Positions 26,827-35,016 of a stretch of DNA of 64,000 bases are shown here, piece after piece. The DNA is taken from assembly GCF_013177315.1 (NCBI RefSeq), contig NZ_CP053661.1, forward strand, positions 2,046,001 to 2,110,000, in the 5' to 3' direction. Made by a program: the position numbers and the translations under genes. Under the pieces are notes generated by a model. The model worked only from the letters and a program-made list of their open reading frames with translations. It was not told the DNA's origin and did not search any database. The DNA comes from Thermoleptolyngbya sichuanensis A183. GTDB lineage: Bacteria > Cyanobacteriota > Cyanobacteriia > Elainellales > Elainellaceae. Every line of letters starts with the position of its first letter. Position 1 is the first letter of the stretch.

Positions 26827-28383
26827 CTAGCCGCGCAGCCCCAAATCCGCCGCAACGCGATGGGCGCAGGCAAAGCCCGAAAAAGCGACTGCGTTTAACC
26901 CCTGTCCCGGAAAGGTGCTGTCGCCGACACAGTAGAGTCCAGGGATAGCGGTGCGGTTGAAGGGCATTCCCAGCAGGCCCAGCAGCTTGCGTCGGGGAAT
27001 GGGGCCGTAGGAACCGTCTACGCGACCGAGAAAGCGGCGATGGGTGCGGGGCGTGCCCGCTTCCTGAAAATCCAGCCCAGCGGCAAGACCTGGAAAAATG
27101 GCTTCGAGGCGATCGCACAATGCTGCGGCTACGTCTTCCTTCTGGGCTTCGTACTCGCTGGGCGAGAGGCGTTGCCAGTGGTCTACCCAATCGGGCGTGA
27201 AGGTGTGGATGATGTGGTAGCCGTCGGGCGCGAGGCTGGGATCGAGCAGCGTGGGAATCGAGACAAAAATCGTGCCCCTGGCGGCTTCGATGCGGCTCCA
27301 GTCTTCTAGCAGAATGTGGTGACACTCAGTATCAGGCGGCAGCACGTCGGCCCTCACCCCCAGATGCAGGCTGAAGAAGCTGGGCGACTTGCGATAGCGC
27401 TGCTGCCATTTTTGCTCCGACTTGGGTAGCACGGCAGCGGGCAGCAGTTTTTCAAACGTATCCCAGCGAGTGGCGTTGGAAATGACGCGGCGGGCGCGGT
27501 AGGTTTTGCCTGAGGCCAGCCGCACGCCAACCGCGCGACCGTTTTCCATCAGGATCTCCGTGACGCGGGACTTGTAAAGGATTTTGCCGCCTGCCTTTTC
27601 CAACCCTTCTGCTAGTTTCTGGGCAATCTGCCCCACGCCGCCCCTGGGATAGTTGATGCCGCCATAGTGGCGATCGCTAAACACCATGCCCGCATTGATC
27701 ATGGGGGTCAGGTCTGCGGGCACCACCGACCAGCAGTAGCATTCCATGTCGATGAAGCGCAGTAGGTCTGGGTCAGAGATACAGCGACGGGCAATGTCGC
27801 CCACGTTTTGCGGCAAATATTTCACCAGCCCTAGACAGGCAAAGGGATGCTGAAAAAACACACGGGTTAGGTAGCGTGGCTCCTCCAGAGACAGCAGTTC
27901 CATCGCGTTGAGGCAGTTAAACACCGCCCAGCACTCGTCATAAAACTGGCGGATGCCCTTCGCCTCATGGGGAAACTTGGCAATCAGTTCTTGCAAAAAT
28001 TTCTCATATTCGCGATGCACTTTGAGATCCAGACCGCCGGGTAAATGGTAGTGAATCTGCACCGGATCAGGAATCGTCTCGATTTCCATGCCCACGGCAG
28101 CCAGCGCCCGCGTCAGCAGGTTTGTCGTGCCCTGGTTGCCAAACCCAAAAATCATCGACGCGCCCACATCGAACCGATAGCCCTCCCGCTCAAAGTAGCC
28201 CGCGCTGCCCCCCGGAATCAGGTAGCGCTCTAGCACCAGCACAGATGCCCCCTTTGCCGCAAGCTGGGTGGCCGTCACCAGGCCGCCAATGCCTGACCCA
28301 ATCACGATCGCATCGAACGCTGTGCCGTCTGGGGGAACGGGGGAAAGGGGCATGGGCTGGGTAATGGAGGCATCGGTCTGCAT
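26827..28383 (-). CDS. crtH: Carotenoid cis-trans isomerase (CrtH/CRTISO)
   Basis: 518 residues. The N-terminal dinucleotide-binding motif is [20 protein letters not shown] followed by [15 protein letters not shown]. The interior matches CrtISO rather than CrtI desaturase: [37 protein letters not shown], and the C-terminal [20 protein letters not shown]. It converts poly-cis lycopene to all-trans lycopene in the plant-type carotenoid pathway. It converges with the photolyase gene, 57 bp apart. Confidence 0.92.
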   Translation of the reverse strand: MQTDASITQPMPLSPVPPDGTAFDAIVIGSGIGGLVTATQLAAKGASVLVLERYLIPGGSAGYFEREGYRFDVGASMIFGFGNQGTTNLLTRALAAVGMEIETIPDPVQIHYHLPGGLDLKVHREYEKFLQELIAKFPHEAKGIRQFYDECWAVFNCLNAMELLSLEEPRYLTRVFFQHPFACLGLVKYLPQNVGDIARRCISDPDLLRFIDMECYCWSVVPADLTPMINAGMVFSDRHYGGINYPRGGVGQIAQKLAEGLEKAGGKILYKSRVTEILMENGRAVGVRLASGKTYRARRVISNATRWDTFEKLLPAAVLPKSEQKWQQRYRKSPSFFSLHLGVRADVLPPDTECHHILLEDWSRIEAARGTIFVSIPTLLDPSLAPDGYHIIHTFTPDWVDHWQRLSPSEYEAQKEDVAAALCDRLEAIFPGLAAGLDFQEAGTPRTHRRFLGRVDGSYGPIPRRKLLGLLGMPFNRTAIPGLYCVGDSTFPGQGLNAVAFSGFACAHRVAADLGLRG

Positions 28384-28524
28384 AGAGTATTTTTGCAGCT
28401 AGTTTTTGCGGCGAGTTAGGTGTGCGGCTAGTTTAGAAACTCTCGTTTCTTAGGGATAGGACGTATCCCGTCTTACAAACTCCTGTGGTCACACCAGTCT
28501 TCTGGGCTGAGCGGCGATGCTTTG

Positions 28525-28735
28525 ATCCCCCCTTAACCCCCCTTGCTCAAGGGGGGAACCGATCCCCCCTAACCCCCCTTGCTCATAGGGGAGCCGATCC
28601 CCCCTAACCCCCCTTGCTCAAGGGGGGAGCCGCTCCCCCTAACCCCTCTTGAGCAAGGGGGGAGCCGAAGCAGGAAGAACTGGATCGGAAGTCCCCTTTA
28701 TTAAGGGGGATTGAGGGGGATCTTTCAGAGCCTGA
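28525..28735. repeat. Array of C-rich palindromes
   Basis: Four successive units of about 35-38 bp, each with CCCCCCTAACCCCCC, then TTGCTCAAGGGGGG and AGCCGAT, so that every unit folds as a hairpin around TTGCTCAA. A related AAGTCCCC/GGGGGATT stem follows at about 28691-28722. The same word family occurs in the 164-bp MITE and at 42519. Confidence 0.75.
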
Positions 28736-28910
28736 CGCAAACGACCGAGATGTGTGGACACAGTAGTTCCTAGAAGAGGACGCTGTAGGGGCGATCGCAC
28801 TTTACGCACTCTATTTCAGTCCTCTTCAGTCCTCAATCTATCAGTGTATCGGACTGGCTGCCGCTTCTAGACACGTCGCTAGTCGATAAAAAAGCAAAAA
28901 TAAATCGGAC

Positions 28911-28996
28911 TTACGCACCTGCGATTAAACTTTCTGGGAGTTGGAGGATTTCTCGCGGGCTGCGCCCGCGAGAAATCCTCCAACTGCGTAAGCCCT
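28911..28996. repeat. Perfect 22-bp inverted repeat with 3-nt loop inside an outer inverted pair
   Basis: 28939-28960 and 28964-28985 are exact inverted repeats around the loop TGC. An outer pair GGACTTACGCA (28911) and TGCGTAAGCCC (28985 onward) makes a larger nested stem. No T-run follows, so a terminator is doubtful; a MITE-like element or a structured RNA is more likely. Confidence 0.75.
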
Positions 28997-29260
28997 GAAT
29001 AAAAAGGCAAAAAAAGGGGGACTGGTCTGTTGACCAACCCCACCTGCCGATCCTTTGAGAGGAGAACACTAAAAAGAATGTACTCTTATTGAAAGTAAAT
29101 GTCAACAATATCAAAAATATTTCTCAAGTAATTCTGACTAACCTGCCCGCGTCACTCCTGATGCGCCAGCCCCGCCTGCATTTGCTATGATAGTTAAACC
29201 AAGTTCAAGCCCGACCGGAACTGTTCAGGTTATCGCCTTGGGCAACAGGCTAGGCAACAC

Positions 29261-29342
29261 GCGGATGTGGCGGAATTGGTAGACGCGCTAGATTTAGGTT
29301 CTAGTACCGCAAGGTGTGAAGGTTCAAGTCCTTTCATCCGCA
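29261..29342 (+). tRNA. tRNA-Leu (anticodon UAG)
   Basis: 82 nt. The acceptor stem GCGGATG pairs with CATCCGC, followed by discriminator A. The anticodon stem CTAGA/TCTAG encloses TTTAGGT, giving anticodon TAG, which reads CUN leucine codons. The long variable arm (TACCGCAAGGTG) is the class II feature expected for tRNA-Leu, and GGTTCAAGTCC is the T-arm. The 3' CCA is not encoded. Confidence 0.97.
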
Positions 29343-29374
29343 TTGGTCAGTCGTTATCTATCCCAGTCATCTGG

Positions 29375-31999
29375 TTATCCTGTTACTTGCTTGCTTATCA
29401 GCAGCGGCGCGATCGCCTCTGGTGGCAAGGGACGGCTAAAGTAATAGCCCTGGGCAAAGTCGCACTGGATGGAGCGAAGAAACTCAACTTGTTCAGCGGT
29501 TTCTACCCCTTCGGCAAGAACCTTGAGGCCCAGCCCGCGTCCGAGAGCGACGACGGTGTTGGCGATCGCCACGTCGCTGGAATTATGGGGGGCATCGCGG
29601 ACAAAGGACTGGTCGATCTTCAGCGTGTGCAGGGGAAAGTGCTTGATCACGCTGAGGGATGAATACCCCGTGCCAAAATCGTCCATCGCGATTTGCACAC
29701 CCAGGTCTACCAGTCGGCTCAGCGTGCTGGTGGTAAACTGCACATCCCGCATGGCAGCGCTTTCAGTAATCTCTAGCTCCAGATACTGCGGCTCGATGCC
29801 CGTCTCTTCCAGCGTTTGCAGGATAGAGGTGGCAAGACTGCTCTGCTGAAACTGCTGTGCCGACAGGTTTACCGCCATCCGCATCGGCGGCAATCCGGCA
29901 GCCTGCCAGTCCCGCTGCTGCTGGCAAGCGGTTCGCAGCACCCATTCCCCAATCGTGCAGATGATGCCCGACTCTTCGGCCAGGGGAATGAACTGGGCCG
30001 GCGAGACAAAGCCCAGCAGCGGGTGCTGCCAGCGCAGCAGCGCCTCTACGCCGACGATCGCCCCCGTCATCAGGTCAATCTGCGGCTGATAGTGCACCAG
30101 GAGTTCCTTGCGAGACAGTGCCTTTCGCAGGTCACTCTCCAGCGCTAGGTGGTTCAGCGTTTGCACGGCCATGCCTTCGTGATAGATCTGGTAATTGTTT
30201 TTGCCCTGTTGCTTGGCCTGGTACATGGCCAGATCGGCATTTTTCAGCAGGGTTTCCACATCTGCCCCATCGTAGGGAAAGAGAGCAATGCCTAGGCTGG
30301 CAGTGATGTATATCTCTTGTTCGCCCAGGTAAAAGGAACTGGTGAGTCGGTCTAGAATGCGCTGGGCGATGTGGCTGATGTCTTCGGCAGAGTGGAGGTG
30401 CGGCAGCACTAGGGTAAACTCGTCGCCACCCCACCGAGCGATCGCATCGCAGGGCCGCAGGCAGGCCCGCAGCCGCCGGGCCACCTCTTGCAGCAGTTCG
30501 TCGCCCACCGCGTGGCCCAGCGAATCGTTAATCAGCTTGAATCGATCCAGATCGAGAAACGCAACCCCCAGCATTTCATCATCTTGCTGGGCGCTGGCCA
30601 GGGCCAGCGAAAGCTGATCGTTAAACAGCAGCCGATTGGGCAGACTAGTGAGGGCATCGTGGGATGCCTGGTAGCGCATCATCGCCTCGACCCGCCGCTG
30701 GGTCACAGCCAGGTAGAGGTGAATCGCCACCGAGTTGGCCAGCCGAATGTCTTGGGGTGTCCACTCTGGGGCCTGGTTGAGCTTGATCTCGCGCCAGGCC
30801 GCAAAGGAGGCACGGGGCATGATATTACGGGCATCTTCCTGGTGCTGGCCCGCCCACAAGATTTCCTGGTCATAGCCACTGCGAAAGATACCCAGGTAGC
30901 CGACAAACTGGTGCTGGAATTGGAGCGGAATCAGGGCGATCGCCCGGATAGAGGTCGGCTCTAGCAGGGCAACGATGGGCTGCCAGCGCGGATCGGCTTG
31001 CAGGCTGTCGAAGGTGTGAAAGCGGAGAGTTTCCGACTTTTCGGACTCTAGAGATGTGTCTAAACTGCTGGCAAACTGGGCGATCGCCTCTGGGCTGGGG
31101 GTGTGGGTGCTGGTGAGCGCGGAAAGTCCGTCTGTGCGCCGCCCCAGCAGTTCTTGCCACACCGGGTCTTGCTCCAGATTTGGGCTGTTGGGCTGTTCGC
31201 CCGTAACGTAGAGTTGAGCCACTTCGCCGCTTGGTTCTGCTGCAATATAGAGCCGTCCGCCTACCGCCTTTAGCGCTGCCACCATCGCTTCCAAGACCTG
31301 CTGCCGAATTTCGGGCTGGCTGAGGGGGCTGTGGAGGAGTTGACTGACCTGGTTGAGGGTCGCTTCGTAAAGCACCTGAGCGCGGGTTTGGGCCAGCAGG
31401 TTTGCCTGGGCGATCGCGATCGAAAGCTGATCGACCGAAAGCTGCACTACCTGAAGCTCTCGTTCAGAAAAGTGGCGTGGCTTGCTGTGGTGGGCGACCA
31501 ATAGCCCCCACAGTTGGCGCTGGTGCAGCACTGGCACGACCAGAGAGGCCTGCACCCCCATTGTGTTCAGGTATTGCACATGGCAGGGATCGGCGGGTGT
31601 GTGGCGAATGTCATGGTTAATCAGGCTTTCGCCCGTGTCGGGATGATCCAGCCGATGGGCCATTTGGTGCTGGGCCGATACGTCGGTAATGACCCGCTGG
31701 CGGGCCCGCACAAACAAATCCCGTGAGGATTGGGGGATATCACTGGCCGGAAAGTGGAGATGCAGCAGTGATGGAAGCTGGTTGTTGTGAATCGCTTCGG
31801 CAATCACCTCGCCGCTGCCATCCGGCGCAAAGCGATAAATCTTAACGCGATCTACGCCGAGGAACCGCCGAATTTCACGGGCTGCGGTGGAGAGAATCTC
31901 CGGCAGTTCCAAAGACTGGCGAATGCGATTGGTGATCTGGTGAAGGACATGCTCTCGGTGGGATGTCCTTCGAGGCACATGCGGACGGGTTTTAGACAC
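29375..31999 (-). CDS. Phytochrome-like GAF-GAF-GGDEF-EAL protein
   Basis: 874 residues. GAF 1 (about residues 25-200) has the phytochrome motifs HFPASDIPQ and DPCHVQYLNTMGVQAS, with Cys139-His140 at the usual bilin-attachment site, so it probably binds a linear tetrapyrrole. No N-terminal PAS or PHY domain is present. GAF 2 spans about 205-440. GGDEF is at about 523-527 (RWGGDEFTL), with LPNRLLFNDQL and DLDRFKLIND before it. EAL is near 650 (GVEALLRWQHP), with NLSAQQFQ and DDFGTGYSSLSVIKHFPLHT. Both cyclic-di-GMP synthase and phosphodiesterase motifs look intact, suggesting light-controlled c-di-GMP. It converges on tRNA-Leu. Confidence 0.9.
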   Translation of the reverse strand: MSKTRPHVPRRTSHREHVLHQITNRIRQSLELPEILSTAAREIRRFLGVDRVKIYRFAPDGSGEVIAEAIHNNQLPSLLHLHFPASDIPQSSRDLFVRARQRVITDVSAQHQMAHRLDHPDTGESLINHDIRHTPADPCHVQYLNTMGVQASLVVPVLHQRQLWGLLVAHHSKPRHFSERELQVVQLSVDQLSIAIAQANLLAQTRAQVLYEATLNQVSQLLHSPLSQPEIRQQVLEAMVAALKAVGGRLYIAAEPSGEVAQLYVTGEQPNSPNLEQDPVWQELLGRRTDGLSALTSTHTPSPEAIAQFASSLDTSLESEKSETLRFHTFDSLQADPRWQPIVALLEPTSIRAIALIPLQFQHQFVGYLGIFRSGYDQEILWAGQHQEDARNIMPRASFAAWREIKLNQAPEWTPQDIRLANSVAIHLYLAVTQRRVEAMMRYQASHDALTSLPNRLLFNDQLSLALASAQQDDEMLGVAFLDLDRFKLINDSLGHAVGDELLQEVARRLRACLRPCDAIARWGGDEFTLVLPHLHSAEDISHIAQRILDRLTSSFYLGEQEIYITASLGIALFPYDGADVETLLKNADLAMYQAKQQGKNNYQIYHEGMAVQTLNHLALESDLRKALSRKELLVHYQPQIDLMTGAIVGVEALLRWQHPLLGFVSPAQFIPLAEESGIICTIGEWVLRTACQQQRDWQAAGLPPMRMAVNLSAQQFQQSSLATSILQTLEETGIEPQYLELEITESAAMRDVQFTTSTLSRLVDLGVQIAMDDFGTGYSSLSVIKHFPLHTLKIDQSFVRDAPHNSSDVAIANTVVALGRGLGLKVLAEGVETAEQVEFLRSIQCDFAQGYYFSRPLPPEAIAPLLISKQVTG

Positions 32000-32886
32000 A
32001 GCTTTCTAGCCTGGATTTTTAGAGAAGAGAGTCCCCAATTATCTAATGCTCCTCATCACCAGAGAATAACCATCAACCCTCATCATAGGCGTGACAAAAG
32101 GGAGACAGCTTGAAGCGGATAGGACGGGGTTTTGAGGCGGAACTTTAAGCCGCGATCGCCCGATAATCTCACTCTGCTGAGGGTACTCCAGTTGGGCATG
32201 AGTAGATCGATCCTCTCAGGGAGGGTGTGGTCAGGGATAAGGGGCGATCGCAAACTCAAAAGACCACGGTTTCCCAGGGACCATAGTTCAGAACTATATA
32301 TAGTCCGAACTATAGTCTAGAGTACCCAGGCGATCGCCCTCTTGCTCATGCCTAAATTGCGGTCGTGTTGAAATTTCTTAAGGCTTAGAGAAAAATTATC
32401 TCAACAAGCTGCTAAAAGGCTACATAGCTTGCACAGCTTGGCTGGCGGGTCGCAGCCTGCATAGGTGCGGTGGGGCTGGCGATAGATTCTGGCAATGGCT
32501 GAGAAAATTGAATTTTTTGCTGAACTTTTTGCCACAACCTGAACGCCCAACCCTCTATGCTCCAGGGTGTACCCACTTTTGTAACCCTCATCCTAAATCC
32601 TTCTCCCAAAGCGGGAGAGGGACTTCCAATCCGGCTCCCCTTCTCCCAAAAAGGGAGAAGGGGCTGGGGGATGAGGGCAAACTTGCATAACTGAGATGCG
32701 CCCTATCCTCCAGATACAGTTTCCGATCGGCTCTCAGCCGCAAAGCAAAATCGCCGCTGAGTCCTGTAATTTTTCATAACACCTCCGGGTCGGGCTGACA
32801 GAGTTTCAGCAAACGGTTTGGTGTTGTTTGTGCCATGAACGGTTTCAATCTGTCTTCTGTGTTTTCCCTACGCCTGTTGCCAAACC
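32000..32886. other. Intergenic region, contains palindromic repeat
   Basis: 887 bp between divergent genes. It holds the repeat at 32565 and an AT-rich, partly symmetric stretch at about 32283-32322 (AGTTCAGAACTATATATAG then GTCCGAACTATAG) that could be a regulatory site. No gene is evident. Confidence 0.45.
32565..32703. repeat. Palindromic intergenic repeat, copy 2
   Basis: Inverted copy of 10079-10219. It begins GGGTGTACCCACTTTTGTAA and ends ACTGAGATGCGCCC, with hairpins at CTTCTCCCAAAGCGGGAG and CTTCTCCCAAAAAGGGAGAAG. The copies diverge mostly in the hairpin loops and keep stem pairing. Confidence 0.75.
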
Positions 32887-33846
32887 ATGTGTGATGACGC
32901 TCAAATTCAAGCTCTTTTAGACGAGATTCGCAGTCCCGATGCTGCGCCCCTGCTGCGTCGCAAAGCCCTGTCTCGGCTGCTGTTGTGCATTCAGCGATCG
33001 CCCAAGCTGCGCCGCTCTCGCCATCCCGACTATGGCCACGCCCTCAGCCTGACGATGGAGCGGGTGTGTCGGGCAATCGACGAGTTTAGCCCCCGCAGCG
33101 CCTCAGTTTCTACGGATTTGATGAACTGGGTGAACGGCTATTTAGAGGGACGCATTCGGGACTTGCGAAACCCCGATACAAAAATCAAGGATTTGCATCG
33201 ACCAGAACGCGGAGAACGCGAGATCAAGCGAGAATTTGGCAACGTGGTGCTGCTGGATCAGTCGATTGGGGAAGACGGCAATCAGACCCCTCTGGGCGAC
33301 CTCACGTCCGATCCGCGCCAGGACATGACGCTGCTAGAGTCGTGGATTCAGGCACTCCAGCAGGCGCAAAAGCAGCGAATTGGGCTAGAAATTCATCGCT
33401 ATCTGGCAGCAGACCCCGATGCGATATTGCAGGGCTGCCATCCCAATAAATTCTTGGAATGCCACTGTCAAGCGCTGATTCAGCGGCTACACCTGAGCGA
33501 ACCGCCCGAAACTCGACGAGCGATCGCCCAGGATTTTGGCATTCCGGAGCAAACGCTCTACACTCACTGGCGCGAAAAGTGCTTACCCCTGCTGCAAATC
33601 GTCGCGCTGCGGTTCGATCCTCAGGTGATCGAGTTTCTCCAGTCGGACGAGGCGCAGTGTCTAGGCGACTGCCACCCGCCCGCGCAAGAATTCTGCAACT
33701 GTCTGGATGTGGCCAAACGGCTGCTGCTGTCTCAGCCGCCAGAGTCGATGGGGGCGATCGCCCGCGACCTCAAGATCAAAGAATCTACCGTAGCCAAACA
33801 CTGGCAGAGTGACTGCCTGCCCAGACTCAAAAAGCATCGCCTCTGA
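32887..33846 (+). CDS. Sigma-factor-like HTH protein of the DUF1822/CHAT unit
   Basis: 319 residues. The N-terminal half (ALSRLLLCIQRSPKLRRSRH, then VSTDLMNWVNGYLEGRIRDL) resembles sigma region 2. The C-terminal half holds two repeats of a HTH-like unit: LSEPPETRRAIAQDFGIPEQ with TLYTHWREKCLPLL, and LSQPPESMGAIARDLKIKES with TVAKHWQSDCLPRL. It is a plausible transcription factor or RNA polymerase-binding protein but not a standard sigma factor. It heads a three-gene set whose second and third genes are DUF1822 and CHAT-sensor, an arrangement I recall from other filamentous cyanobacteria. Confidence 0.7.
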   Translation: MCDDAQIQALLDEIRSPDAAPLLRRKALSRLLLCIQRSPKLRRSRHPDYGHALSLTMERVCRAIDEFSPRSASVSTDLMNWVNGYLEGRIRDLRNPDTKIKDLHRPERGEREIKREFGNVVLLDQSIGEDGNQTPLGDLTSDPRQDMTLLESWIQALQQAQKQRIGLEIHRYLAADPDAILQGCHPNKFLECHCQALIQRLHLSEPPETRRAIAQDFGIPEQTLYTHWREKCLPLLQIVALRFDPQVIEFLQSDEAQCLGDCHPPAQEFCNCLDVAKRLLLSQPPESMGAIARDLKIKESTVAKHWQSDCLPRLKKHRL

Positions 33847-33947
33847 TTTCCCCTCCGCACTGGATCGGAATGTTTCAGCGAATTGCAACGCGAATCTTCT
33901 CTAAATGTTATCTGCTCAACTGCACCCTAATCTTCTGGAACGCAACA

Positions 33948-34928
33948 ATGAACACTGTAGAACTCATCGGCCTACCTATTCTCCTCAGTCAAGATGCGTT
34001 TGAATCTGCCGCCCAGTTTGCAGCCGAGCAGGCCACGCCGGGGAAAGGCAAACGGGTCTATCTGAACACGCTGGCGGTCTACGCAGTGCAGACCTATCTG
34101 AACTGGCTGGAACTGAATACCAGCCTTGCTGAGGGCGACTGCTGGCAGCCAGGACTGAGGGCAGTGTTGGATGTGGCGGATCTGGTGTTGCCGGGAATGG
34201 GCAGACTGGAATGTCGCCCGATCTTGCCCGGAGAAACCACAATGACCCTCCCCCTGGAAACTGCACAAGACCGACTGGGCTACGTTGCCGTCCAGTTTCA
34301 TGAACAGTTGGATGCGGTTGATCTGCTCGGGTTTGTGCGGGGTGTGCCGTTTGCAGAAGACAATGCCCCCGTTGAGCCGATGACCGTAGCGCTGAGTGAA
34401 CTGCTGCCGCTCGATTCGCTGCTGGATGTGCTGCATCCTGAGCTGGCGATCGTAAACCTGCGCGAGTGGCTGATGGGGCAGTTTCGGCATCCTGAGTGGC
34501 GATCGCCCGAAGCCTTCGTCGCTAGCCATCGAACCATGCGGTCGGGATCTCGCAACACCACGGGCGGCAGCTTTTCAGTCCCTCCAGATATAGATGCCCA
34601 GATTAATTCCGTCAGTCGCGCCAAGGCAATCGAGTTTCAGTCGCTCGAAAAGCAGGTGGTGCTGGTGGTTCAGGTGATTTCCATTACCACTGAAGACAAC
34701 ATGCTCAACGTGCGGCTACGGCTGTATCCTGATGCTTCGTCTGACCAACTGCCGCGCAATCTGCAAATCACCGTACTGGACGAGACAGGCGCAGCAATTC
34801 TGGATTCTCGCCCCAAAAGCGGCAGCGGCTGGACCGAGGTCGAATTATGCGACTGTCAGCCGGGCGACCGATTTAGCGTTCGCATTGCGCTTGGCGAAGA
34901 TAGCAAAATAGAGGAATTCTGCATCTAG
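33948..34928 (+). CDS. DUF1822 family protein
   Basis: 326 residues from ATG at 33948 (MNTVELIGLPILLSQDAFES); an in-frame start at 33870 would add 26 unrelated residues. The family features are LNTLAVYAVQTYLNWLELNT near the N-terminus, the long middle region with ELLPLDSLL, and a beta-rich C-terminal domain (VVLVVQVISITTEDNMLNVR to the end). Function is unknown. In filamentous cyanobacteria DUF1822 genes recur next to CHAT protease genes and sigma-like genes. Spacing is 101 bp from the previous gene and 88 bp to the next. Confidence 0.82.
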   Translation: MNTVELIGLPILLSQDAFESAAQFAAEQATPGKGKRVYLNTLAVYAVQTYLNWLELNTSLAEGDCWQPGLRAVLDVADLVLPGMGRLECRPILPGETTMTLPLETAQDRLGYVAVQFHEQLDAVDLLGFVRGVPFAEDNAPVEPMTVALSELLPLDSLLDVLHPELAIVNLREWLMGQFRHPEWRSPEAFVASHRTMRSGSRNTTGGSFSVPPDIDAQINSVSRAKAIEFQSLEKQVVLVVQVISITTEDNMLNVRLRLYPDASSDQLPRNLQITVLDETGAAILDSRPKSGSGWTEVELCDCQPGDRFSVRIALGEDSKIEEFCI

Positions 34929-35016
34929 AAAATTCTGGAAAATTCTAGAAAACTAGAGTTGCATAGGTTTATTCGATCGTGCGATATCTTCAATTAGGTC
35001 ATGAACTAAGCCCCCT

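Larger units (their letters stand above)
28384..29260. other. Long intergenic region with palindrome arrays before tRNA-Leu
   Basis: 877 bp with no convincing gene. It contains the C-rich repeat array (28525-28735) and a perfect long hairpin (28939-28985). Upstream of the tRNA, TATGATAGT at about 29184-29192 could be a -10 element. Confidence 0.5.

Noticed and set aside
28525-28735. CRISPR-like array of C-rich repeats
   Set aside because: Units are contiguous palindromes without unique spacers, and no cas genes are present.
29267-29662. Open frame beginning MAELVDALDLGSSTARCEG
   Set aside because: It is a translation of tRNA-Leu, a well-known false protein, and continues antisense to the GGDEF-EAL gene.
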